A model generated the notes under the pieces. That model was not told where the DNA came from. It ran no database searches and worked only from the letters and a program-made list of their open reading frames with translations. A stretch of 64,000 bases of DNA from contig JAIQEW010000010.1 of assembly GCA_020073605.1 (NCBI GenBank), positions 1 through 64,000 of the forward strand, given 5' to 3'. Positions 45,272-53,024 of the stretch are shown piece after piece. Each line of letters begins with the position of its first letter. The stretch's first letter is position 1. Source of the DNA: Terriglobia bacterium. Its GTDB lineage: Bacteria > Acidobacteriota > Terriglobia > Acidiferrales > UBA7541. Both the position numbers and the translations under genes were made by a program.

Positions 45272-46165
45272 ATGAGCCAGGCAACCTTGGGAATTCGCGC
45301 AATTTCGGGCCATGCCGGTTCTGTTCCCGGAGCCGGCGTCGAGCGCGGGCTTGAAGTCTGCAAGCTCATCGACACCACTACGTGCATCGGCTGCAAGGCT
45401 TGCGAAGTGGCGTGCCTCGAATGGAACGGCCTCACGTTCAGCGAGACCACCTTCGACAACTCCTACCAGACCATGCCGGAAACGTCGTGGAACTACTGGA
45501 ATCTGATCAAGTTCAACGAGCACGAGCGCGAAGACGGCAGCATGGCGCTCCTGATGCGAAAAGACCAGTGCATGCACTGCGAGGAGCCGGGGTGTCTCGC
45601 CGCGTGTCCGGCCGACGGCGCCATCGTCCAATACGTGAATGGGATCGTGGATTTCCAGCAGGACCATTGCATAGGTTGCGGCTACTGCATCACCGGCTGC
45701 CCTTTCAACATTCCGAAATTCAGCCCCACGGCTCGCAAGGTATTCAAATGCACGCTCTGCAATGACCGCGTGACGCAAGGGCTCGAGCCCGCCTGCATCA
45801 AATCCTGCCCGACGGGCTGCCTGCACTTCGGCTCAAAGACGGATATGAAGGATCTGGCCGATAAGCGGGCCGCGCAGCTCCGCGAACACTCCGGCTTCGC
45901 CAATGCCGGCGTGTACGACCCGCCCGGAGTCGGCGGCACGCACGTGATCTACGTGCTGCACGATTCGACGAATCCCGAGGCTTACGGCGGACTACCAAAG
46001 AACCCGACGATTCCTTTGACGGTACAGCTCTGGAAAACACCGCTGAAGTGGCTCGGCAATCTGGCGATCATCGGCGGTCTTATCGGGGTTTTCGCTCATT
46101 ACCTGCGGTTCGGGCCGAAGATCGTTGAGGAAGACGAGAACGGCAAGCAAGGAGCGCGACAATGA
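45272..46165 (+). CDS. fdhB: Formate dehydrogenase beta subunit (four [4Fe-4S])
   Basis: A 297-residue FdnH-like electron-transfer subunit. Four [4Fe-4S] motifs are evident: CIGCKACEVAC, CMHCEEPGCLAAC, CIGCGYCITGC and CTLCNDRV...CIKSC. A single transmembrane helix (LAIIGGLIGVFAHYLRFG) near the C-terminus anchors it against the cytochrome b subunit. It starts 11 bases after fdhA and overlaps fdhC by four bases (ATGA). Confidence 0.96.
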   Translation: MSQATLGIRAISGHAGSVPGAGVERGLEVCKLIDTTTCIGCKACEVACLEWNGLTFSETTFDNSYQTMPETSWNYWNLIKFNEHEREDGSMALLMRKDQCMHCEEPGCLAACPADGAIVQYVNGIVDFQQDHCIGCGYCITGCPFNIPKFSPTARKVFKCTLCNDRVTQGLEPACIKSCPTGCLHFGSKTDMKDLADKRAAQLREHSGFANAGVYDPPGVGGTHVIYVLHDSTNPEAYGGLPKNPTIPLTVQLWKTPLKWLGNLAIIGGLIGVFAHYLRFGPKIVEEDENGKQGARQ

Positions 46166-46821
46166 CCCCCGAACCCCACCTTCTGCCAAATGGGCGTGTG
46201 CTGCGCTATTCGTATCGGGAGCGCCTCGTTCACTGGCTCGCTGGATTTTCCTACGTCTATCTTCTTCTCACCGGCCTCGCGTTCTGGAGTCCCTGGCTGT
46301 TCTGGATCGCGGTCGTGCTGGGGGGCGCCACTGTCTCGCGCGAGTTGCATCCGTGGGCCGGCCTCGTGTTCGTTGCCGCCGTCCTAATGATGTACAGGAT
46401 GTGGGCGAGTGGGATGAAGGAATCGCCCGCGGACGCAGCCTGGTGGAAAGCTGTCCGGCACTATATTCGAAATGAAGACGAGCAGATGCCTTCCGCCGAC
46501 CGGTTCAATCCAGGGCAGAAGCTTCTCTTCTGGGGATTCCTGTGGAATGGGCTTCTGTTGCTGCTCTCAGGCGTGATTCTTTGGTTTCCGCAGTATATCC
46601 CTTGGAGTCTTCGGTTCCTGCGGTACCTCGCCGTGATCGTCCATCCTGTCTGCGCGCTGCTCACGATCGGCCTGTTCATCATCCACGTCTATATGGGGGC
46701 GGCGATCGAGCGCGGCGCATTCGGCTCCGTCATCCGCGGGGACGTCTCGCGCGCTTGGGCGGATAGGCACCACCACACGTGGTATCGGCAATTGCTGCGG
46801 GATTCCGAAGCAAGAAAATGA
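46162..46821 (+). CDS. fdhC: Formate dehydrogenase gamma subunit (cytochrome b556)
   Basis: A 219-residue inner-membrane diheme cytochrome b, FdnI-like, that passes electrons to quinone. Four transmembrane segments are apparent (FSYVYLLLTGLAFWSPWLFW; LVFVAAVLMMYRMW; FWGFLWNGLLLLLSGVILW; CALLTIGLFIIHVYMG). Haem-ligand histidines occur in RLVHWLAG, LHPWAG, HPVCA and IHVYMG. The start overlaps fdhB (ATGA) and the stop overlaps fdhE (ATGA). Confidence 0.95.
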   Translation: MTPEPHLLPNGRVLRYSYRERLVHWLAGFSYVYLLLTGLAFWSPWLFWIAVVLGGATVSRELHPWAGLVFVAAVLMMYRMWASGMKESPADAAWWKAVRHYIRNEDEQMPSADRFNPGQKLLFWGFLWNGLLLLLSGVILWFPQYIPWSLRFLRYLAVIVHPVCALLTIGLFIIHVYMGAAIERGAFGSVIRGDVSRAWADRHHHTWYRQLLRDSEARK

Positions 46822-47630
46822 ACGGCAAGTGGGACGCTCGCATCCGCCGTGCCGGCGAACTCGCTCAGGCTCATCCGTTCGCCTCCGAAGGACTCCGTTT
46901 CTACCAGCGTCTCGCTCAGTTTCAGAAGTTTCTTTACGGAAGTTTTGAAACCGATTGCGGCCAGGCCACGAGACCCTGTGCCCCGGGCGCATTGCGGGAC
47001 GAATTTGATCCGTTCGTCCTTTTGCCGCGCTTCCCTTCGTTGCTCGGCCTGGTTGAGGCGAGCGCGCCTTCGATTCTCGCGCAGTCCGCGCGCGCCCTGC
47101 AAAACGAGGGTGCAAAGCGCTGGCAAGCGATGCTGGAGAAGTTCTGGTGGGATGGCAATGAGTCCGCGGCAGGTGCCGCCGGCGCGGAAACCGTCATATC
47201 GTGGATATTCCTCCAGCCCTACGCGGAGTATCTCGCCGACCACATCGAGCGCCCCGCACCGAGCGGGACGCCCTCCGTGTGCCCCCTCTGCGGCGGCAAG
47301 CCGCAGGTTGCGGCGTTTCGGCCGGAAGGCGACGGCGCCAAGCGCTCGCTGATTTGCGCCCTCTGCTCCACGGAGTGGGATTATCGCCGCATCGTGTGCC
47401 CCTCGTGCGGTGAAGAGGACGTGCACAAGCTGGCTGTGTACTCGGCCGCCGAATTCAAGCACGTGCGCGTCGACGCGTGCGATTCCTGCCGGAGCTATCT
47501 CAAGACGGTCGATCTCACGAAGAACGGCCTCGCCGTGCCTGTTGTTGACGAGCTCGCCATGATCCCGCTCGATCTGTGGGCCGCCGAGCACGGGTACGCC
47601 AAGCTGCAGACCAACCTGCTCGGCATCTAG
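46818..47630 (+). CDS. fdhE: Formate dehydrogenase accessory protein FdhE
   Basis: A 270-residue cytoplasmic chaperone that helps mature respiratory formate dehydrogenases. Four CxxC zinc or iron motifs are in the expected order: CPLCGGKP, CALCSTEW, CPSCGEED and CDSCRSYL. I place the start at ATG 46818, which overlaps the gamma stop as ATGA; an in-frame GTG upstream would add residues lying within the gamma gene. It closes the formate dehydrogenase operon. Confidence 0.95.
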   Translation: MNGKWDARIRRAGELAQAHPFASEGLRFYQRLAQFQKFLYGSFETDCGQATRPCAPGALRDEFDPFVLLPRFPSLLGLVEASAPSILAQSARALQNEGAKRWQAMLEKFWWDGNESAAGAAGAETVISWIFLQPYAEYLADHIERPAPSGTPSVCPLCGGKPQVAAFRPEGDGAKRSLICALCSTEWDYRRIVCPSCGEEDVHKLAVYSAAEFKHVRVDACDSCRSYLKTVDLTKNGLAVPVVDELAMIPLDLWAAEHGYAKLQTNLLGI

Positions 47631-47816
47631 CGCCTCTTCTAGTTCGCAAGTCAGCTTCTAAGCCGCGCGAAGCCAATCCGCTCGATCCGCTCACCAAGTT
47701 TTTGTCTGGCTGTAACCGTGCGGCAACAAGCCTCCACCAGAGTACCGTCGGTCGAGCTAACGCCAGGCGAGAACGTGCGGGCCGACAATCTTTTCACCAA
47801 GAGAAGGCCAATTGAC

Positions 47817-49079
47817 ATGATCAACAAGATCGCGACTGTTTGTCTGTTTGCTGCATCACTTGCGGGCGCGCTGCCCGCTCAGGAGGGTCCAACCCCGCGA
47901 GGCATACCGCATCTGGACCACGTATTCTTCATCATGATGGAAAATCACTCCTACGGCCAGGTCGTGAACAACCCGAATGAGCCGTTCGTCAACCAGTACG
48001 CGAGGTTCGCCAATGCGGCGACGAACTACTTCGCCATCGCCCACCCCAGCCTGACCAATTACCTGGAAGTTGTGGGCGGGTCGAACTTCGGCGTGCAGAC
48101 CGACAACAATCCCGACTGGCACAACACGAATTGCATCACGAACCTCGCGTCCGGCGCCGTCGCGACCGACAACCCTTCGAGCCCCAATGTTTGCCCGATC
48201 TGGGGCAGCGGTACGGACGCGGCAACGCCGAAGATCGACACCACGAATGAAACCACGCCTCCGTCGATCACTTCCGTGACCAACATCGACGGCATTCAAT
48301 CCATCCCGGCAAATCCTCACACGGTCGGGAAGACCATCGGTGACCAACTGGCGGCATGGGGGCTCAGCTGGAAGAGCTATCAGGAAAGCCTGCCGCCCAC
48401 CGGCCCCGATGGCGTGAACTTCAGCGATGGTTTCTTCACCGACAGCACCAACATCCCAGGAGTCCTGCCGGGAGAAACGCAGAGCCTTATCAAGCTCTAT
48501 GCCGCCAAGCACAATCCGTTCGTCTACTTCCGCAGCGTGCAGGAAGGTTTGAACCCTCACAATAGCCTGAAGAACGTGGTGGGCTTCGAAGGTGCGCGCG
48601 GCCTTTTTGACGATCTCAACTCAGGCCGCGTGCCCTCGCTTTCCTTTATTGCTCCGAACCAGTGCAACGACCAGCATGGGCGCGGAAATGCGGGCCCTGC
48701 GTGCGACTTCGATCCGAACGACAATGGCACGCAAACCGGACTGAATCCTGCGCTCATCTACATCGGCGACGTCACCGTGCAGAATCTCGTCACCGCGATC
48801 CACAGCTCCCCGGCCTGGGGCGAGGGCCACAACGCCATCGTCGTACTGTGGGATGAAAACGACTACAGCGCGACCCCGAACGTCAACCAGGTGTTGCTGG
48901 TCGTGGACACCAACTACGGAGTCCACGGCTTCTCAAGCAGGCAACGCTACACGCACTTCTCTCTGTTGAAGACGCTCGAGGCAGGTTTCGGGCTGCCGTG
49001 CCTGAATCATGCCTGCGACCAGAACGTGCAGGTGATGTCCGATCTCTTCGCCGATGGCGATCACGAAGGCCACCGGTAA
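47817..49079 (+). CDS. Exported alkaline phosphatase-like phosphoesterase (phospholipase C / acid phosphatase family)
   Basis: A 420-residue exported hydrolase of the phosphoesterase family that includes phospholipase C and AcpA. The start at 47817 has GAGAAGG nine bases upstream and gives a signal peptide (ATVCLFAASLAGALPAQ); earlier in-frame starts are unsupported. Characteristic blocks: IMMENHSYGQ (metal-binding Glu and Asn), HPSLTNYLEVVGGSNFG (nucleophile region), 'VVLWDENDYS' and an Asp-rich FDPNDNGTQTG. Cysteines in C...C pairs may form disulfides. It appears to be a single gene, with 186 bases separating it from fdhE. The substrate (phosphate ester or phospholipid) is not known. Confidence 0.88.
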   Translation: MINKIATVCLFAASLAGALPAQEGPTPRGIPHLDHVFFIMMENHSYGQVVNNPNEPFVNQYARFANAATNYFAIAHPSLTNYLEVVGGSNFGVQTDNNPDWHNTNCITNLASGAVATDNPSSPNVCPIWGSGTDAATPKIDTTNETTPPSITSVTNIDGIQSIPANPHTVGKTIGDQLAAWGLSWKSYQESLPPTGPDGVNFSDGFFTDSTNIPGVLPGETQSLIKLYAAKHNPFVYFRSVQEGLNPHNSLKNVVGFEGARGLFDDLNSGRVPSLSFIAPNQCNDQHGRGNAGPACDFDPNDNGTQTGLNPALIYIGDVTVQNLVTAIHSSPAWGEGHNAIVVLWDENDYSATPNVNQVLLVVDTNYGVHGFSSRQRYTHFSLLKTLEAGFGLPCLNHACDQNVQVMSDLFADGDHEGHR

Positions 49080-49444
49080 GAGCGCGGAAATATGAACCGC
49101 CGCGCGTGACGTAAGCTTCCACGTTCGTTGGGAAGACGGATGTTCACGCCGGCGCAGGAATGGATCGCCGCCTGATTGCGCGATGCGTTGCGACGCCTCG
49201 CGCAGCGGGCGGCGATTGTTTTTCTTCCGCTCCACGAGGCCCAATCGCGCAGCTGTACCGGGTCTTTTGCCTTTCTTTCTCGCGCCATGGACAACGCCAA
49301 GATGCGCGTCACCTCTCTTATGCATCCTTCGAATGCCAGTGCACTCATGCTCGCTCTCTCTTGTGACGCCGGATTCTAAGGTGTTCGGTACAATGGGCCT
49401 GCTATCGTCGCGGGGTCGGTGGCTGAATCATTGAGGTGAATGCA
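49080..49444. other. Intergenic region upstream of the multicopper oxidase
   Basis: A 365-base gap. Overlapping short open frames between 49160 and 49434 differ in frame, lack ribosome-binding sites and read as low-complexity Arg/Ser runs, so I do not call a gene. No repeat or hairpin with a T-run is evident. GAGG at 49433-49436 is the ribosome-binding site of the next gene. Confidence 0.5.
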
Positions 49445-50962
49445 ATGAGCAACTTTCTGGAATCGAGACGCCGGTTTCTCGAGGCCACAGGCCTGGCGGC
49501 AGGAGCCGCGCTAGTTTCTGCGAGGGGTCTTCTCTCTCAAGCGGCGATGCCGGCGGCGCCGAGTGAAACCGGCCGCGAGGCGAACGAATCTGTTTCCGCG
49601 GACTACACTCTGCACATCAAGACCTCGCCCATTGAAATTGCGCCGAACCGGATCATCTCCGCGACCACATACAACGGCCAGTTCCCCGGGCCGCTGCTTC
49701 GCTTCAAGGAAGGACGGCAAGTCACAATCGATATCCACAACGAAACCGACACGCCCGAGCAGTTGCACTGGCACGGACAAAAGATTCCAACCGATGTGGA
49801 CGGGGCGGCAGAGGAGGGAACTCCGTTCATTCCCGCGCAGGGCAAGCGGAGAATCGCGTTCACGCCAAATCCTTCCGGCTTCCGCTTTTATCACACGCAC
49901 AATCGCGCCGGAGCCAATCTCTCCGCCGGGCAATACAGCGGCCAGGTGGGGCCGGTTTACATCGAGCCGAATCACGAGCCCGGCCGGTACGACCGCGAAG
50001 TTTTTCTCGTACTGAAGGAGTTCGAACCCACTTTTAGCCGCGGTGGCGACATGGCCATGGACTTCTTGCTCCCGGCAGCTCCGGTGAAGGCGCTCGAAGA
50101 GGAAGGCGAGTCCGCAATGAAAGCTTCGCTCGCCAAAGGAATGCCGCACGGCTACGAGGTCGGCTACAGGTCATTCACAATCAACGGACGCATGCTCGGC
50201 CACGGCGAGCCAGTTCGCGTGAAGCAAGGTGAGCGCGTCTTGTTTCATATCTTAAATGGAAGCGCCACGGAGATTCGTAGTTTGGCGCTGCCGGGTCACT
50301 CATTCCAAGTTGTCGCGCTCGGTGGCAATCCGGTGCCCAATCCTGTCCAGGTGCCGGTGTTGTGGCTCGGCACGGCGGAACGCATCTCCGCCATCGTGGA
50401 GATGAATCATCCGGGAGTTTGGATCATGGGGGATCTCGCCGACGACGACCGCCGCCACGGCATGGGGATCGTCGTGGAATATGCAGGCCGCAAGGAAAAG
50501 GCGGTGTGGATCGCGCCGCCGCCGTATCGGTGGAGCTACGCGCGCTTCGCGAAAGCGGGCGCTGCCGCTCCTGCGCCGGATGAAACGATCGAGATGACGT
50601 TCCGGAAAGAAAACGCCGCCGAGGACGGCTTCAATCGGTGGACGATCAACGGCGTCGCCTTTCCGATGTCCGATGACGTGGTCCCGGCTTCCTTTCATGT
50701 AAAGCAAGGCAAGCGTTACCGCCTCCGGATGTGCAACGCCAGCGACGATATTCATCCGATTCACCTTCACCGCCACAGTTTCGAGCTTACGAGTCTGGCG
50801 GGGAGGCCTGTGGCCGGAATTTGGAAGGACGTCGTGATGCTGGGAGGCTATCAGGAAGCCGAAGTCGATTTCGTTGCGGACAATCCGGGGCTGACTTTAT
50901 TTCATTGCCACCAGCAACTGCACATGGACTACGGTTTCATGACGCTATTCGATTATGTCTAG
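49445..50962 (+). CDS. Tat-exported multicopper oxidase
   Basis: A 505-residue three-cupredoxin oxidase. The start at 49445 has GAGG eight bases upstream (a GTG at 49436 is within this site). The leader SRRRFLEATGLAAGAALVSA is a twin-arginine signal. Copper motifs, in order, are LHWHGQKIP, FYHTHNRAG, DIHPIHLHRHSFEL and HCHQQLHMDYGF, the last including the type 1 site with a distal Met (YGFM). Such enzymes oxidise phenols, Mn(II), Fe(II) or Cu(I). The stop overlaps chrA by eight bases, so the two share a transcript. Confidence 0.93.
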   Translation: MSNFLESRRRFLEATGLAAGAALVSARGLLSQAAMPAAPSETGREANESVSADYTLHIKTSPIEIAPNRIISATTYNGQFPGPLLRFKEGRQVTIDIHNETDTPEQLHWHGQKIPTDVDGAAEEGTPFIPAQGKRRIAFTPNPSGFRFYHTHNRAGANLSAGQYSGQVGPVYIEPNHEPGRYDREVFLVLKEFEPTFSRGGDMAMDFLLPAAPVKALEEEGESAMKASLAKGMPHGYEVGYRSFTINGRMLGHGEPVRVKQGERVLFHILNGSATEIRSLALPGHSFQVVALGGNPVPNPVQVPVLWLGTAERISAIVEMNHPGVWIMGDLADDDRRHGMGIVVEYAGRKEKAVWIAPPPYRWSYARFAKAGAAAPAPDETIEMTFRKENAAEDGFNRWTINGVAFPMSDDVVPASFHVKQGKRYRLRMCNASDDIHPIHLHRHSFELTSLAGRPVAGIWKDVVMLGGYQEAEVDFVADNPGLTLFHCHQQLHMDYGFMTLFDYV

Positions 50963-52181
50963 ACAATCGGAAAACGAGGCAGCAGCGGGATCAGTCCCTG
51001 CGCCAGAACGAAGCTCTCTCCGGGAACTCGCCGCGTTCTTTCTCCGCCTGGGCACCACGGCCTTCGGGGGGCCGGCGGGGCACATCGCCATGATGGAGGA
51101 TGAGCTTGTCAGGCGCCGCAAATGGCTTTCGCGCGAGAAGTTCCTCGACCTGCTCGGCGCAAGCAATCTGATTCCCGGCCCGAGCTCGAGCGAACTCGCC
51201 ATTCACATCGGATACCTGCGCGGTGGCTGGGCAGGACTCTTGATTGCAGGCGTCTGCTTCATTCTTCCCGCGGCTTTCATGGTTTGTGCCCTTGCATGGG
51301 CCTATGTGCGTTTCGGGAAATTGCCTGCGACGTCCGCGCTTCTCTACGGCGTCAAGCCGGTGGTGATCGCCGTGATTCTCCAGGCGCTTTGGGGATTGGG
51401 TCGAACTGCGCTCAAGACGAGATTTCTCGTCGTCGTGGGTGTTGTCTCGGTGGCTCTGGCCGCTCTGGGCCTGCACCCGCTTCTGTTGCTCGTGATTGCG
51501 GGAGCATCGGCGGTGCTCGCCGATCAGATTGTTCGCGCGATGAGAAGTGGCCGCGCGGCTTCGCTGTCTCCTCTGGCTGCGCTGCGCTCCCTCGCCCGCT
51601 CATCCGCGCCACTAGCCTCGGCTTCGGGTGCAGCGGCGATCGCGGCTCCATTCAGTCTGGGAGGTCTCTTTCTCGTTTTTCTGAAAATTGGCGCGGTCGT
51701 CTTCGGAAGTGGTTACGTGCTGCTGGCCTTCTTGCGTGCGGACTTAGTGGCCCACCGCGGCTGGCTTACCGATTCGCAGCTTGTGGACGCGGTTGCGATT
51801 GGCCAAGTGACTCCTGGTCCCGTATTCACGACCGCCACGTTTGTCGGCTATCTTCTGGGCGGCGTTCGCGGTGCACTCGTCGCCACGATTGGAATCTTTC
51901 TTCCGGCCTTCCTCCTGGTTGCGGCCAGCGGACCACTCGTCCCGCGCATCCGGCAATCGAAGGCTGCCGGAGCTTTCCTCGACGGCGTCATCGTGGCATC
52001 GCTGGCGCTGATGGCCGTCGTCACCTGGCAGCTCGCGCGGGCGTCCATCACGGACGCCGTGACAATCCTCATTGCCGTGGCGTCTTTAGTCGCGTTGCTC
52101 CGATTTCGCGTGAACTCCGCCTGGCTTGTGCTTCTCGGAGCGATTGTGGGGCTGTTCACCCGCGGCCTGTACGGGCATTAG
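50955..52181 (+). CDS. chrA: Chromate transporter family protein (ChrA-like)
   Basis: A 408-residue long-chain CHR protein with two homologous halves. Each half begins with a GG.GH or G.G-rich loop: FRLGTTAFGGPAGHIAMMED in the first and FLKIGAVVFGSGYVLLAFL in the second, followed by 'LVDAVAIGQVTPGPV' and 'LGASNLIPGPSSSEL', the conserved PGP signatures. About ten transmembrane helices are present. Characterised members export chromate; others transport sulfate or unknown anions. It overlaps the multicopper oxidase gene (ATGTCTAG), an unusual pairing. Confidence 0.88.
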   Translation: MSRQSENEAAAGSVPAPERSSLRELAAFFLRLGTTAFGGPAGHIAMMEDELVRRRKWLSREKFLDLLGASNLIPGPSSSELAIHIGYLRGGWAGLLIAGVCFILPAAFMVCALAWAYVRFGKLPATSALLYGVKPVVIAVILQALWGLGRTALKTRFLVVVGVVSVALAALGLHPLLLLVIAGASAVLADQIVRAMRSGRAASLSPLAALRSLARSSAPLASASGAAAIAAPFSLGGLFLVFLKIGAVVFGSGYVLLAFLRADLVAHRGWLTDSQLVDAVAIGQVTPGPVFTTATFVGYLLGGVRGALVATIGIFLPAFLLVAASGPLVPRIRQSKAAGAFLDGVIVASLALMAVVTWQLARASITDAVTILIAVASLVALLRFRVNSAWLVLLGAIVGLFTRGLYGH

Positions 52182-52203
52182 CTCTTTCCGTCGCTGGGCA
52201 AGA

Positions 52204-52234
52204 CGGTTGCAGTACCGTCCCGGTACTGCCCGTC
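52204..52234. repeat. Inverted repeat between chrA and the cytochrome gene
   Basis: GCAGTACCG-TCC-CGGTACTGC is a perfect 9-bp inverted repeat (52209-52229); GACGG and CCGTC extend it outward with a TT bulge on one side. No T-run follows, so it could be an operator or the 3' end of the chrA message. Confidence 0.5.
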
Positions 52235-52353
52235 GGCGACACGCCGCTGCGACGAGCAACTTGGCAAAATGGAATTCGCGGTTTACATGCGGAGGTCGCG
52301 CATGTAGTATGGCGGTTTCGTAACTCGACTTGCTCTTATAAGGTGATTTTTCG

Positions 52354-52971
52354 TTGCCCTTGCTCCGTCGGAAACTTTGGCTTCGAGTTGGACTTATTCT
52401 CGGCGTAATGGTGTTGGCGGCCCTTCTTGAGCGGACATCGCCCGCTGAGGGTCCTGACACGGCGTCACAGTCGTCGGCGCAGGTATCTCCTGTTTTCACC
52501 CCGGCGCACCGCACCGTCCTTGACGCGGTCCGCGAGTTCTTCGGCAGGCGGCCGGAGCCGGTTCAGCCGATCGCTTACACGCACAAAGTTCATTTGGCCA
52601 ACGGCCTTCAGTGCCCCTTCTGCCACGTCGGCGTGGATCAAGGACCCGACGCCAGAATCCCGAGCGTCAACTTTTGCATGACTTGCCACCAGGCCGTCGC
52701 CACGGACAAGCCGGAGATCAAGAAGCTGGCCGCTTACATGGCGCGGGGAGAAGACGTGCCGTGGCAGCGCGTGTATGGTTTCGCCCCGTCCGCTCACGTG
52801 AAATTCAATCACGCGCCGCACATTCGCGCGGGAGTGGATTGCGTCAAGTGCCACGGGGACATGACGCAGCGGACCGTCGCCATCCGCACGGTGGACCATA
52901 CGATGGGTTTTTGCATCGGGTGCCATCGGGAGAATAAAGCGTCGGTGGATTGCGTGACGTGCCATTACTGA
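52354..52971 (+). CDS. actA: Pentahaem cytochrome c (ActA-like)
   Basis: A 205-residue membrane-anchored periplasmic cytochrome. After a single N-terminal helix (GLILGVMVLAALLERTSP) there are five CxxCH sites: CPFCH, CMTCH, CVKCH, CIGCH and CVTCH, matching the pentahaem ActA subunit of alternative complex III and c7-type relatives. The start is TTG at 52354, with AAGGTGA about eight bases upstream. It begins a five-gene cluster with the Mo-type, FeS, NrfD-like and DUF3341 subunits and would collect or donate electrons between quinol and periplasmic carriers. Confidence 0.88.
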   Translation: MPLLRRKLWLRVGLILGVMVLAALLERTSPAEGPDTASQSSAQVSPVFTPAHRTVLDAVREFFGRRPEPVQPIAYTHKVHLANGLQCPFCHVGVDQGPDARIPSVNFCMTCHQAVATDKPEIKKLAAYMARGEDVPWQRVYGFAPSAHVKFNHAPHIRAGVDCVKCHGDMTQRTVAIRTVDHTMGFCIGCHRENKASVDCVTCHY

Positions 52972-53024
52972 GGGTTTGTTGCTGAGTGTTCGCCGCGGCC
53001 TAGGGCCGCTGCAAAAAGGGATCC

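Noticed and set aside
49160..49434. Several overlapping short open frames before the multicopper oxidase
   Set aside because: Different frames cover the same bases, with no ribosome-binding site and low-complexity products.
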